A stretch of 64,000 nucleotides of DNA, taken from positions 1,364,001 to 1,428,000 of the forward strand of contig JBANDB010000006.1 in NCBI GenBank assembly GCA_037576215.1. The letters are read 5' to 3'. Below the pieces are notes generated by a model, which made no database searches, was not told where the DNA came from, and saw nothing but the letters and a program-made list of their open reading frames with translations. Shown piece after piece: positions 32,951 to 45,060 of the stretch. The translations under genes and the position numbers were made by a program. The stretch comes from Armillaria gallica (Eukaryota; Basidiomycota; Agaricomycetes; Agaricales; Physalacriaceae). Positions within the stretch are counted from its first letter, which is position 1. Each line of letters begins with the position of its first letter.

Positions 32951-33294
32951 CGACACCTTGTTCTCTTTCTCAACAACGGATACGTACAGATCCTATCTTT
33001 ATGTTATTATTTGCTACTTACGATACCTTAAGCGTGTGCATTTTACCGTTTTCGTCTGCTTTCCATCCATCCTATTGTGTTAATATAGCTGCAACAACCC
33101 TTCCAGGTTACACATTCCTACATCACCTTCCTTTACATTCGTTTGTGTAACTCCAACGGTTTTTATCATACATCCATGGCCGGTGCCTGGTACTGCACAT
33201 TTTCCCTCCCACCTCAAGCAAAGTGTTCAAAAGTGATGATATTCCGTGTTAGATGTATTACATGTAAAAGATGTGGTACCTTGAAAAAACTTAA

Positions 33295-36200
33295 TCAATC
33301 TGTCTCATTTGTATGATATCCTGCCCTTCTCATAGCGCCCAAACGATGTCTCGCCCCACCAAGTTCCTTCTCCAATTTAAGAATTTCCACCTGCTGTTCC
33401 ATCTCCCGTCTCTTGAACTCTAGGACAGCCATATCCTTGTAGTTAACATCCTCTTGTTCAATTTGCTGAGCTGATACAGCTTTGACTTGACGGACAAGGG
33501 CCTTGCAAGCCTCAGTGACTGCTTTGGCGGCCAGTTCAAGACGCTCTTGGGTCTTCGACATTAGATTTGCTTTAACGCGAGAAGCCGCGACGAGCTGGGC
33601 AGTCGCAGCAGCTACCTCGTTGGAAGCAACGATAAGCTGTTCCAATGAATGCGTTCCCGAAAGAACTCCATCAGCGCTTTCGATAAGGAGATTCGTCGCG
33701 AATGCAACAGCTTTGGCAGCAGAGATAAGGCCTTCCGTCCACCTGTTGTTTCGCTTGTAAACTGTTGTGAAGTGCTCGACCCTTTGCCCTGTGCTACGAT
33801 CTCTTGTTGCGACTCAGTTGCAGCTCGGATGAGACGTGTAATAGCATTGGTGATGGCCATAGCAGCCGATAAGATGGAGTCATGCACTTGTAAGTCAACG
33901 GCACTGAATCGGGAGGAATCACGAGGTCGGGCCATGAGCTCCTGTAAGCGCTGCGTCGCAAGCTCGATTGCTTTGGCCGCGCCCATCATTTCCTGCTCGA
34001 CGATGTCTCCAATATCTCCGTTGGTAGCGCCAATCTTGCCCTTGCCCTTGGGAATGAGTTTGTCGACAATTTCTGACAACTTCGTGAGTGCTCCACGGGC
34101 CTCGCTGTTGTTGCGCATGACAACGTCCTTTCGTTGATTGGGTTGCAGAAGATCAAGTTTGTAAGACTGCAAGTTCATGAAGAAACGAAGGCCAACATCT
34201 CCGGCAGCTTTGGCTACGCTAATGATCCTGTCGGATGCGTCATCATCGCTGGCCAGTCGTGTGATGCCTTTGCTGTTAATCAAAACATCGGCAATAGATT
34301 GAGCAAGTTCGTTTGCGGTCTTGATGACCTCCACGTGTTCGCCTCCAGCTTCTTCTCCAAGGTACAGATTGTACACCGTCGCAAACTCCATGGCGTTGTT
34401 GGTCGCCTTTTCAATCATGGACAGCGTATACTCCGGCGTTGAATTGAGATTGCCTGCCTGTGTCGGGGACTCTAGCTCATAGATAGATTCGTCTACCTTC
34501 GAGACGCATGCTTTCAGGATAGAGTCTGAACATAGACGTTAGAACAGCGATCAGAGCAACTTGAGAAGAGAAGCTAACCAATGATCTCGTTTAATTTCTT
34601 CCTGTTATCCAAAATCAAGGTATCAATTTGGGCATCCAGACCCCGGCTGACTTCGCCCTGATCCTGTTATGACGTTAACGGTGTTCTAGAAAACACTGGA
34701 AGACTGGTAATATACCTGTTGCGCATCGTTGAGTTGCTGAAGAGTGCTATCGACACTCTCCTGTAGGATCATGATCTCTTGATCCTTTTCCTCGCGTAAA
34801 TGTTCAATGTCATCATTAGAATTTTGAAGTTTGGTGAGGAGGTCGTCAATTTGAATTTGTTTGCTCTGCAAAACATAAGCATATCTCAGGTACACATCGA
34901 AGAATAAACCTACGCGTAACGAGTCCTCCAGCTCAGAAAGCTGCCTGTTATACTTAGCAAGAACCGAGGTGACTTCTGAATTCTTTGAACGCGACGCGTC
35001 CTCTGCGCGCTCATTCGCAAAATTGAGTTCGCGACGCAAACGATCAATATCCTCCTTGGTTGATGACTTCGCGCGGTCCAACTCGAACCTCGCGCGGTCA
35101 CGCTCACGCAGCATATCGGCCAACTCCAAATTTTTTGCCTTCAAATCTCTCTCCATGCGCTCCATGCGATCAACAGCTTCTTGAGCAGAATTTGCTTTCA
35201 ATTGCAATTGCTTGAATTTGGAGAGCATGTCCAAATGCTCAGTACGAAGTTGGCTATAGAGCTTCGCAAGTGCTTCGTACTTGTTGCGCCATAGAGTAAC
35301 TTGATCTTGCAGTTGTTTGATCAGCTCGTCCTTCGATGCCATCTGTGAGTTTATATTGGAGGTTACGCCATTCAATTCGGCCTCCAATGCTTTCACCCGC
35401 TAAAATCTGTTGTTAAATGCAGGACGTAGCTGATAACGTAGAACTTACCCGATCATATTGTTCCAAGAAGATCTGGTCTCGTTCATACTGACCTCTCATA
35501 GCAAGTAACTGGCGCTCTAGTTCACCCGCTTGCTGCGCAGCTTGGCTATTATACATCTGCTGCTGCTGAAGCATGAGCTGTTCCTGAGCTAGGCGTTGCG
35601 CTTCAGCCTGATCTCGCTGTCTCTGTTCAAATTCCAGTGCTTGTTGTTGTTCTAGCTCTTGGCGTCGGCGCTCCTCCGCCTCCCGAGATGCTTGAAGGAG
35701 AGCTTGCTGCTCCTCGTATTGCTTGAGCATCTTGGCTTGCTCGTTCAGATCACTAGGTGATGGTGCGGCAGGAGGAGGTGAAGGAGATTTGGCAGCTGTC
35801 TTGGGACGAGCAGGGAGATCAGGAGCATCCCCAGTGTCTAGCAGGTTGGGTGGTTCCTAGGATATCATAGATGTTATATGGTATAGGGTGACAAAAGAGT
35901 CAATACATACGTGGCCCAGTTTTGGCACGTTGATGAGACCGGTGAGATACTTGAGATTGGAACACTCGTAGTAAAACTTCCGTAAATTGTAATGTTGTTG
36001 GGTGTATCGCTCCTTAAGAGGTTCCAGAGCATCGACATCGTTCGTTCCTATGCACGAAGTTGAAAGCCCAGTCGGTAATTAAAACGGGAATCTCACGTCT
36101 ATACATTGCTCGCATCATGCTTGTGATGAACCGATAGATACCCCAACTTTCTTTGACCAGTGGTACCAGGGCGGATATGCGGCATTCGTTGTTCGCTGAG

Positions 36201-37116
36201 TGGCGGAAATGCGAGAAAATCATTTTCTGGAAGGAATCAATTTGTTCCTGTAGACCCATCAAGTCGGAAATGGTTTCATAACTAAGACAATCATTGAATG
36301 GACAAGTTGGTAGTGAGCGTTGATTACACACCCTTCATTTGGATCGTCAATGCCTTTCAGCGTGACGTACTCCTCGTACTCAAAGAGACCGTTGAATTCT
36401 GGTCGAAGTCGGTGGAAGCGCAATTTGGCCAAGATGAACTGAACGTAGGTTCTGATTAACGGCCCGTATCCTGTTCCCTATGAGCGACGCTATAGTAACT
36501 TCCGGAATGACATACCTCTCATTCCGTCATTACCAACGGTCCTAGAACACGTTTCCAGCCATGATGTTTGCCCATGCGCTTCTTTGATGATCTGTGGTCA
36601 TAAGGAACGTATACGCAAATCAAGGCGAACTGTAGCTTACATTCGGATGTCCCTCTTGGAGAACTTTATGAACAGTTATCAGTGCTTTGAATGTCTGAAC
36701 TTCGTCAGAAAGAATAGGTTGCACGCGCAGGCCGCTCCAAAACGAGATCGACGAATGATAGTCCCATGTGAACACGATGCATTCTAATCCTCCTGTAAGA
36801 CCGTAATCGTACGAGCTGATAACGCAGACGCACTTCGAACATGTTTCTGTTTTGGAGCAGTTTCTTCCGGGCTAGTTGCTTTCTTGATATTTACGACGAG
36901 TTCTTGTTCTGCCTTGTCTTTGTCAACAGGTCTTGTAGGATAATGTATCTCCTCCTCGATGTCGAACCCGCCCTGGCGGGAGTTTCGACCATACCTGTGT
37001 TATACCGTTAGAGTCTCAGCTATAGAAGCGAATCTCATGAACGAACATTACTGCCGGATGATGGTTGCGGAAGGAAGAGAAGCTGTGCTGGTCTGCTGCT
37101 GCGTGTGAACTGTCAT
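33295..37116 (-). CDS. SLA2: Endocytic adaptor Sla2/End4 (HIP1R family)
   Basis: The N-terminal ANTH domain starts near ELVVNIKKATSPEETAPKQK (about 36850-36960). The middle is a long coiled coil with Gln-rich text (LEQQQALEFEQRQRDQAE, LMLQQQQMYNSQAAQQAG) and DRMERMERDLKAKNLELAD. The C-terminal I/LWEQ (talin-type) actin-binding module spans about 33300-34450, with MIEKATNNAMEFATVYNLYL, AGDVGLRFFMNLQSYKLD and DMAVLEFKRREMEQQVEILK, ending RRAGYHTNETD at 33295. Sla2 binds PI(4,5)P2 and clathrin light chain at endocytic sites and couples the coat to actin. The first candidate exon (MTVHTQQQTSTASLPSAT, start 37116) is only 22 codons and its ATG overlaps that of SURF1. A start further in, near the next exon, cannot be excluded. 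Confidence 0.93.
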
Positions 37117-38156
37117 GTTCCACTTGTTTCGCCAATACGCCCGCTTCAGACCGCCATCCTTCGCGTCGAATTCTCAAGTACGATGGCTGTTTTCTGGATT
37201 ATTTTCGCGCAAAACCGCATCAGTTCCTGCTCTGTATAAGCCACGGAAGGAACGGTGGATCACACCCACGGTCGTCGTCGTCGGTTTTATTCCAGTCTTC
37301 TGTTTTGGTCTGGGGACATGGCAGATGCAGCGGTTGCAGTGGAAAATCAATCTCATAGACGAACTGCAAGAGAAATTACAGCTACAGCCGTTGTCTTTAC
37401 CGAAGAAAATCAAGTACGCGTTTCGCCCTTCATTTCGACAGCACGTTTCAACTTCGCACTAGTTTGTCAGTCATTCCCGAGTTTATCTGGCGCAGGGTGG
37501 TGGTCAGAGGCAAATGGGACCACGCCCACACTATGCTGTTCCCTCTTCGTGTCCGTGAGGGCGTCGTTGGTGTTCATCTCGTCACTCCCTTGATTCGTGA
37601 AGACGGGTCGACCATCTTAGTAAATCGTGGCTTCTTATCCCAGGAGCACGCAGAAAATCGTTCGTGGGACCGTCCTGAGGAGGAGGTAGAGGTTTTTGGA
37701 ATGCTTCGTACTTCCCAACCTCGCAATGCGTTTACTCCCGACAACCACCCCGAGGAAGGAATATGGTACTGGTACGATGTGAATGCAATGACTGAATATG
37801 CAGGTGGCGAGCAGGCAAATGTGCAGCCTGTTTATTTGGAGCAAATATTCGGTGCGCCGCACCGAGCCTTATTTTATGTGCTCTACTAATTCTTATTAGA
37901 GGGACATGCGGGACAGGCTTCGTACTGCATTGATCACGGCATACCTGTTGGGCGACCTCCGACAGTCGATCTCAGAAATTCTCATCTATCTTATGTGATA
38001 ACTTGGTGTGTCATAGAAATAATCACTTATACTCTGCCTCTTAACCAGCCTCTTCGTTTCAGGTATTCATTGTCAGCGCTGACTGCGTTCATGTTCTTGC
38101 GTCTTCTTGCAAACAGGAAGAAGTCAAACGTTCGCAGGCTTCCTCGTTACGGTTAG
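37115..38156 (+). CDS. SHY1: Cytochrome c oxidase assembly factor Surf1/Shy1
   Basis: The start at 37115 gives a basic, amphipathic presequence (MFHLFRQYARFRPPSFASNS) suited to mitochondrial import. A first membrane segment (PTVVVVGFIPVFCFGLG) leads into the SURF1 signature GTWQMQRLQWKINLIDEL. Introns at about 37414-37460, 37853-37900 and 38008-38063 join IN/LSVIPEFIWRRVVVRG, DGSTILVNRGFLSQEH, IWYWYDVNAMTEYAG, VYLEQIFE/GHAGQ and YVITW/YSLSALTAFMFLRL, the second membrane segment. The protein ends RRLPRYG with TAG at 38154-38156. Shy1 sits in the inner membrane and helps insert haem a into Cox1. The gene is divergent from SLA2 with overlapping start codons. Confidence 0.93.
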
Positions 38157-38529
38157 GGATGGACGAGACAGACATTTCATGCACACCTTGCCAGTCGAAT
38201 TTCTCTTGACTCTCACCGGAATACAGGAAGTACACAAACTCCATTTCATACAGATAAATGAAACCTTGACTTCTTTCGACTACGCGACACCTTCTGCGCG
38301 TGCATCTTTCCTGCTTACGTCTGTCGCCCGTGGGCAAGGTATGCAGTACAATAGCTTCTCTGCTCGACCTTGGCTTGTCCCACTGCCTTTGTCGCAGCAC
38401 AAAGAAGCCCCACATATATCTCTCTTTTGTCGGAGCAGAATTTGCTTTACTTGTCAGATCGCATTGTTATTTGTTTGTGTGGCAAGTCACTAGAGGTGGC
38501 ATTTCTCGCGGTGGCAGGCTTGGAACCCA

Positions 38530-38536
38530 TATAAAT
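38530..38536 (+). promoter_or_regulatory. Candidate TATA box
   Basis: TATAAAT lies 50 bases before the ATG at 38586, with a C/T-rich stretch between, the usual layout of a fungal TATA promoter. Confidence 0.5.
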
Positions 38537-38585
38537 GAGGCCATTTGAACGCTGTCACCTATTCTCCCTCACAACCATTGTAAAG

Positions 38586-39000
38586 ATGTGCTTTTACTCT
38601 TCCTCCTCTATGCCTCCGCATACTCGCTCTGCAGGTCAGATATACAGCAATTACTCTCCCCGTCATGACAGGGCACAGCGTCCTGGTTACAACACTCCTT
38701 CGACACCCGGATCCACCTATCCTCAATCCTTACTGTTCAGTGTTAATCCACAAGATATCCGTGAGTGCACCTTGTGTATTCTGACTTCCGCGATTGCTTA
38801 CGATGACTCCAGCCGCAGAACCCCCGCGTGATGGAAGCTTGAACATTAATCGGACATTGTATAATCACAGTCGCAACAGCGCCAGAGGCGATGTCCACAT
38901 GTACCCCACTAGGGTCCCGACAAGTCGTACTAGCCCATACCCCATAACTAGAGGACCCCCCGTACGCGACGTTGTATTTCCCCTTCAGTCTCCGGTTTAA
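38586..39000 (+). CDS. Small hypothetical protein, two exons
   Basis: The start is at 38586 (MCFYSSSSMPPHTRSAG) or at the inner Met at 38610 (MPPHTRSAG). An intron with donor gtgagt and acceptor gccgcag joins FSVNPQDI to QPPRDGSLNINRTLYN. The protein ends PPVRDVVFPLQSPV with TAA at 38998-39000. It is basic, Pro-, Ser- and Arg-rich, about 120 residues, without signal peptide or recognised domain. A TATA box sits at the expected distance upstream. Confidence 0.55.
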
Positions 39001-39129
39001 CTCTTGCATCTAGGATAGCTCTAGTTCAGTTTCAATTTCCGAGACACTCAACAGCTCTCTAGGGTGTAAGTAATATCTTGGTATCAGTGTGCTAATATTG
39101 AGCTAACCAATGTCCAATCGTTAGCTCGG

Positions 39130-39504
39130 ATGTCAGACTTTCTATTCCCTCAGTCCGGCATTGAAGGCCAGCCTCGACGCAAGCACCGTCCCAGCCCGCT
39201 CAACCTGGCACCCCAGCATAGCTCGGTGCGCGCACCATACAATTCAGGCGGACGGGGACCTCTTCCTGTACAGAATGTATACGTAGGGACTCCTGCCCAG
39301 TACACCGGATCGCCAAGGAGGTCCCACCGGCCAGTGAGTTCCCAGACGCATGGATCAGTGGATGAGACTCCAGAAACACCGCGTACCCGCGCGAATATTA
39401 TGCGTAATGTTGCGCCCATATTTGCGATGATTAATAGTCGCGCAGCAGCCATCGGTGTGACAGCTACGCTAGACGGGGACCGTTTGATTTATCATCATAA
39501 GTAA
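39130..39504 (+). CDS. Small hypothetical protein, single exon
   Basis: One open frame of 124 residues begins MSDFLFPQSGIEGQPRRKHR and ends GVTATLDGDRLIYHHK. It is Pro- and Arg-rich in the first two thirds (GTPAQYTGSPRRSHRPVSSQ), with an ordered-looking end (NVAPIFAMINSRAAAIGVTA). A likely 5' UTR intron (gtaagt at about 39067, acceptor cgttag at 39124) lies just before the ATG. It follows another small basic protein gene on the same strand by 130 bases; I see no clear sequence similarity between them. Function unknown. Confidence 0.5.
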   Translation: MSDFLFPQSGIEGQPRRKHRPSPLNLAPQHSSVRAPYNSGGRGPLPVQNVYVGTPAQYTGSPRRSHRPVSSQTHGSVDETPETPRTRANIMRNVAPIFAMINSRAAAIGVTATLDGDRLIYHHK

Positions 39505-39764
39505 ATTGTATCGCGCTGCTTCTCAGCCTGTATATTCTATGTAGTACCAATGACGCGCCGAGAGTATACGTGTACTTTACTTGCAGGATATTTTGAGCTC
39601 AAAATCAAATTAGGTAAATAAAATGATCTTCGAAGCAATGCCTAGCCACGTGTGTTGCGGTGTACCCCAAATCAGCCTCATTCCAGCTCATAGCTACCGA
39701 GGCCTGGAATGCTCACCACACACTTACACGGCGAAGGTACAAGTCTTGCTTAGGCCAGGGTTGA

Positions 39765-42700
39765 ATGGAAGATACAGAACAGACATCTCCTGCTGGGTCT
39801 TCTGGTCATCCTTCACCCACAGGTGGCCCTTTGAAGGATTCAGCATCCCGTCATAATCGAATTCGGTTCTCAAGGGAGGAACAGGATCTTTTGCCCCCGT
39901 TCGACCCTTCAAACCAACCTCCACGTACCAAATTCCGTTCTATGCGACATCATCCTCCTCTTACCCCTCCGAGGAAACCACTGGGTGATGTACGACAGCG
40001 AGGTCATTCTCTGGACATCGGAAACCCGTCTTCAAGTGCCTCACGAGTGAGGAGGACTGCGGCCACCCAAAGGAATGGATTTTCCGCCTTTGACAGAGGA
40101 CCTAGTTTAGATTCCAGCCATTTGGCAGTAAACGCCTTTTCGGACGAGTATGATTTATGTGCGTGCTTTACATATAATTCCTTGAACGGTAATTTAACTG
40201 CAATGCATACGTTAGCGCATGAGGGCAAGTAGCGTCTCAACAGGAATGAAAAGATTCTGATATCCTGCATAGACCCGCTAATTTTACAGGATGTTCAGCG
40301 AGCAATGAAACTCAAAGCGCGGCGGGATGCCCGTATGAAGGAAAGTCCTGGGAGAGAACCCTTGCATCCCGCAAAATCTCCGTCCGGGTCATCATGGTCT
40401 AGCTCCTCGACGCGCCCGTTTCCGGTCTCTCCCTCGTCTCATGGCCCCCCCTTTGTAGGCGGAACCTATGCCTCCGAGATCGACTTCAGTCCTTCGACGG
40501 GCAATACACGCGCCACTGTCGAGTCACACCCCATACCAATCTCTGTCGATAATGGCTCAACACTAGACTGGGGTGGATCTAATCAGGGTGAAGACAGGAC
40601 GGAGAGACGATGGACTCTTTCTATGAGCAAACGTAAAGGGAAGGAGAAAGAACCGCCTATCTCTGTAAACGCCTTGGAAGCTCAAGAAAGCCAATACGCA
40701 GGTACGGTATCTACCATTCTCTCTCTTATCTGGATTTGACATGTTCTCAGTCAAACTTTCACGCATAAAAACCGTCGCTTCCCCGCAGACCAAACGCAAA
40801 CGAGACATTACTGCGAATCAGCTGGAGAGACAATACCGCCTGATATACAACTCCGTAGCTTCAGATGCACCTGCCGTTTCCTATGACATCCTGAAAGTTG
40901 CACGCTGGTGGGGAGATGTTAACGTCATGGCACGCACCATCATTGAACAGTCAGAGCCATTTACCTGGCTTAGGCATCTTGACACGCGTAAAATGTCGGT
41001 TCAGCAGCTTCGCATGCCCTGGCATCTTAATGCTCTAATAATGGAGGAGTACGGCTCTACTGCAACTACCACCAATCGTATGTCGACTCCGCTCCCATCT
41101 ACTATTCCGGAGCCAACCTTTTCAATATCTACCATTCCCGAAGGCTCCGCAACCTTTTCTCCTTATTCATCACCTTCTCCTGGCCCAAGCGATCCAGCGC
41201 TACCACTTTCTTCCCGCGCGTCTTCACATTATTCGTTAGGACCTTCGTTGACGAGAATCAAGTCTGCCGATGGTGGAATCTCCTTTGAGCCTCTCATGGA
41301 ACCCGTTCGCGATTCTCTGGAAGTAGCTTCTCAAAGAAGTGGAGATTCGGTTCTCAGCAGCCAGTATGGCCATACCAGTTCTATTGGCGCCATAGCCCAA
41401 AGTTCGGGCCCGTTCCACTTGCGACCACGCACATACAACAACCTTTCCCTCAATGATAGTGATGACGGGTCATCTGCTCGCAACTCTCTCTCTCTCTCTG
41501 GACAGTCGGACGACAACATGAAGAAGACAGTAGTTCTTTCTCCGAAATTCGACCAACTGGGATTACCTTCAACGCCTCCATCAAATCCTGCAAATCCAAA
41601 GACTATGTCCCTAGACGGAGCTTCCAGCATGCTGCAAAAGATTAGAACCCCGCAGATGCACTCACGCCGCTCTTCTACCACGAATGTCACCCGCATTGGT
41701 ACTAAGACACGAGGCTCATTAGCTTTACCGCTTCCCGAGGATTCCGATACAGATGGAAATAAGAAGCGTCAACAAGAGATAAATGACGCCCAATTAGCCT
41801 TTGAGTACAAGATGAAGTCTCAGTGAGCATATCTCAGCCTTCCATACCGACCAAGATCTTGAATAGCGACCACAGACTCCTGGAAGAGAGTATAGCTCAG
41901 AACTCGCGTATAAGACAGCTACTGAATCGTGTCGCAACTGGGGTCAAAGAGTACGACGTGACTCAAACTAGCCTCATGACGCTGTTGGGTACACCTTATA
42001 AAGGCCTGCCTCCGGAGTTGCTAGACACGTTTGGTCATGACCCTTCAGCAGTTACTACGAAAACGGGTCGCTATCGAGGATGGCGAGCAGTTGATGACAT
42101 CCACGATCGCATCCTGCGCCAGCGTGAAATATTCGAGGACTTTTTGGCCCACAACAGAGACGACACAGGCTCTGTTGTTGAAGAGGATGTTTTGGAAAAT
42201 CCCATACGCATTCTAAGGCAGTCCTTGGATACCTTGGCAGTCAATAAGGCTGCTGTAGCTTCCAGGGCAGATGAGGTGGCCGAGCTGTTGAAGACGGTTC
42301 AGGAAACTCATCAGAAAGTCAAAGATGATTATAAAGACACCGTTGCGCACACTTCGGTGGTATATCCTGAGGTATGCTCTACCTTCGCATCCTGTAGAAC
42401 TAGCCCTGACGTGCGCTCCTCAGTTGTCTCGAATCGTGGCGCTAGAGGAAAGCTACAAAGACCAGTATCAGCATTTCTGGGAAATTGGCATGGACGCCCT
42501 GACGTTCCTGCTTGACTCGGTCACTCCATTTTGGAGGACGTACGGAAAGACCATCGGAGATGATTTCAAAGACTTCCTAATCGTCCCTCTCTATCGGAAT
42601 GAATTCACCGGAGAATCCAAACGATACCCACTCACCCACGTTCCTGTTCGATCCTTTAAGCATTGGATAGGATTGGCTGTCTTCTTTTACGGGACCATCG

Positions 42701-42915
42701 CTATCGCTATCCTTCAGACCCGCGCCGCCTTGACTTCATCCATCAACTGGGGTCTGCAATGGATACCATATGGCCTTCGGTGGATTGCCATACCCTTCTT
42801 TTGGGTAGGTATTATCATCCAATGGTGTGCTGTGTTACTGGAGCTGCTGCTTGTATTGACGCAGCTGGGATCGTTGGCATGGTGGCTAGGGTGGTCTGTA
42901 AAAATTTTCAATTAA
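39765..42915 (+). CDS. Large protein with disordered N-terminus, coiled coil and C-terminal membrane anchor
   Basis: The start at 39765 gives MEDTEQTSPAGSSGHPSPTG, then long Ser/Pro-rich text. A structured part follows (KRKRDITANQLERQYRLIYN, SYDILKVARWWGDVNVMART, PFTWLRHLDTRKMSVQQLRM). After more Ser-rich linker and an intron near 41825 come a helical, coiled-coil-like section (LLEESIAQNSRIRQLLNRVA, KEYDVTQTSLMTLLGTPYKG, KAAVASRADEVAELLKTVQE) and FWRTYGKTIGDDFKDFLIVP. The last 90 residues hold two or three membrane helices (HWIGLAVFFYGTIAIAILQT, WIAIPFFWVGIIIQWCAVLL, VLTQLGSLAWWLGWSV) and end KIFN at 42915. Tail anchoring with a long cytosolic or nuclear face is inferred. I do not recognise the family, which may be restricted to Agaricomycetes. 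Confidence 0.75.
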
Positions 42916-43010
42916 GATTGATACACGCAACACGAGGTTTCCGCATTGCTTTGCATAATTTATCGATACGAGGAATATACAGATATTATACAGTAGTTAA
43001 TGAATATGTG

Positions 43011-44788
43011 CTAGTTTATTGGTTCTTGAGGCTCATGATGTATCGGTGTAATGGTTGTATTCGGAGATGCAGCGTGGTTTGTTCCGAGCGGGGAGGCCCT
43101 GTACGTCGACGAACTAGGTGGTACAAAAGGCTGCGGGGGATGTACTGAATGTTGATAATGGGCGGTAGGATAATATGAGCGGGACGGTATTGGGTACCGC
43201 ACCGAGGGAATCTCAAGATTGGCCTTTCCTCCATCAACGCAAGGCCGACAGAATCCTAGACGAAAGAAAGAAATGAGAATCTTACAACAAGGAGCGAAGA
43301 AATGCTATGCTTACTTCCACCGAGGATGAGGGGTACATCGGTTTGACCACAAGACATGCATCTGATTTGAGGAAGTTGTGCAACGGGTCTTGGTGTTGTT
43401 ACCCGAGGTCGTTTTGGAGGCTTGGGTTGAGGCGCGGGCACAGGCAAAGAGGTCAGGCGCGGGAGCAGGCGCAGGAGCGGAAGCTGATGACGGACCAACA
43501 ACCGGAGGTGCAGTAGAAGGAGCGGACAACAAAGGATTGGGGTGTATTCCTTGCAGAGGTGAGATAGTTGAAGGAATTGCAGGCATCGTGACTGTGGAAG
43601 GCTTGCGTTGTGCGGGTTTGCGTCTTGAGCGGGACCCTGATGACTGACCGGGCTTCAATAACTTCATCGCGTATGGAGACGTGTTCGCCTATGGACGCGA
43701 TGGGTATCTCAATAACATCTCCCTTTGACCAGCGTAGACACTTACGTTTTGTAACTGAGTTAAGAGGGATCCTGGTAATAGCTGGTGTCCGAGGTACGAC
43801 CTATGGGGCTTGTTCTTCATCTGGGAGAGAGATCAGCCCACATTGTTTAAGTTGCAAGACAATGGCGCACTAATTGGTCCAAAATAACTCGACTCTCCTT
43901 CATCTTTTCTTCGCCACCTACCCAGCGTGACACCATATCCCATACTGGCAAGGGTGCTTTTATCAGCCGAAATGTAACAACTTCTGCCTTGTCGTCAATG
44001 GGTGTCGCTGCTACCGTAGAATCCGACGTGGGTGCCAGACACGTTGTAATGATTATATCGTAGGCCGCATCTGTCACGCTGCTATCAATCTTTCTTTCGC
44101 AGAGTGCCGGACCTCTTGGTAGTATCCACCGTTCAGATGAAGTCTCCTGAAATTCGAAAACGAGATCGAATTCTTTTGCTGGGGCGGGAGGAAATGACGG
44201 CGGTGGTATGGCATTCTGCGACATAACAGCAGGCGAATGAGCCAAAGATTGAATTAGTAGGCCCAACGTCTGCAGCTGATCGGGACTGGCTTTTCCAGCG
44301 GCAGCTAGCTGGAGCAGGTTGGCGAGGGTTGGATTAGACGATGCAGCAGAATTGACTTGGTGTATCAAGGCCGGGGTTATGATTGTAACTGAACTCAAGG
44401 AGGACAATAAAGGCGCTGATGACTGGGACTCGTTAGGCTGAGGAGGTGCTTGGGGCGCATTTGTAGAATAAGTATTCCCGTAAGATGTCCAAGATGAATT
44501 ATTGCCAGAACTGGTTGATTGATACGGCTGGTACGATTGAGGAGCCTGTGATGGAGGCTGAGAGGAGAGATAATGAACTTCTGAAAATGTTGTTCCAGAA
44601 AAGATGTGCGGCCCAACTTCGAGGTCGCATCGTCCTCTGCTCTGGATGGTGTGCGCGGGTGGACTGATGTCGGAGGACTTTCCACCGCGTGATCTGCTGG
44701 AGAATTTTGGGAAGAAAGATAGCCAACGATCTCGTGCTGGAATAAATTCAGATACGTGAAATTGAGTAGAAAAAGTTGCGACGAACAT
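43011..44788 (-). CDS. CX2C-X13-CX2C zinc-finger protein
   Basis: The candidate start at 44788 (MFVATFSTQFHVSE) is uncertain. Readable coding includes QPPSQAPQSYQPYQSTSSGN, NPTLANLLQLAAAGKASPDQ, KEFDLVFEFQETSSERWILP and RLIKAPLPVWDMVSRWVGGE. After Ala/Pro-rich linker (SSASAPAPAPAP) comes a basic tract, KPPKRPRVTTPRP. It is followed by RCMSCGQTDVPLILGG, split by an intron (gtaagc...cgtctag) from RFCRPCVDGGK. The four Cys form a CX2C-X13-CX2C, single-finger arrangement near the C-terminus. A Pro/His-rich tail ends HHEPQEPIN with TAG at 43011-43013. The finger shape and basic tract suggest nucleic-acid binding, as in GATA-like proteins, but the loop is shorter than a GATA finger. The frame between the Ala/Pro linker and the basic tract was not fully resolved. 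Confidence 0.6.
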
Positions 44789-45060
44789 TGCCGAAGAGAC
44801 TGGCAGAGAACAAAACTACATCATCATAGTGAGGAATTGGACGGGTTCAAGGATTTTTGAAGTACCTTTCTGATACACTCTTTAGGCCTTCATCGTCGTC
44901 TTGCTTTTCGACTTCCCATCCTGGTGTGCTGCCAACGGGCAGATCAATGACAGAGACAAGTCGATTCATGGATGCGTTGCTTGTCTTTGTGTGCCAAAAG
45001 CCTCAGGGGGAGGCAGCCCAACAAAGCAAAACGTCCTTTCATTCCAAATGGTGTCCTGAA

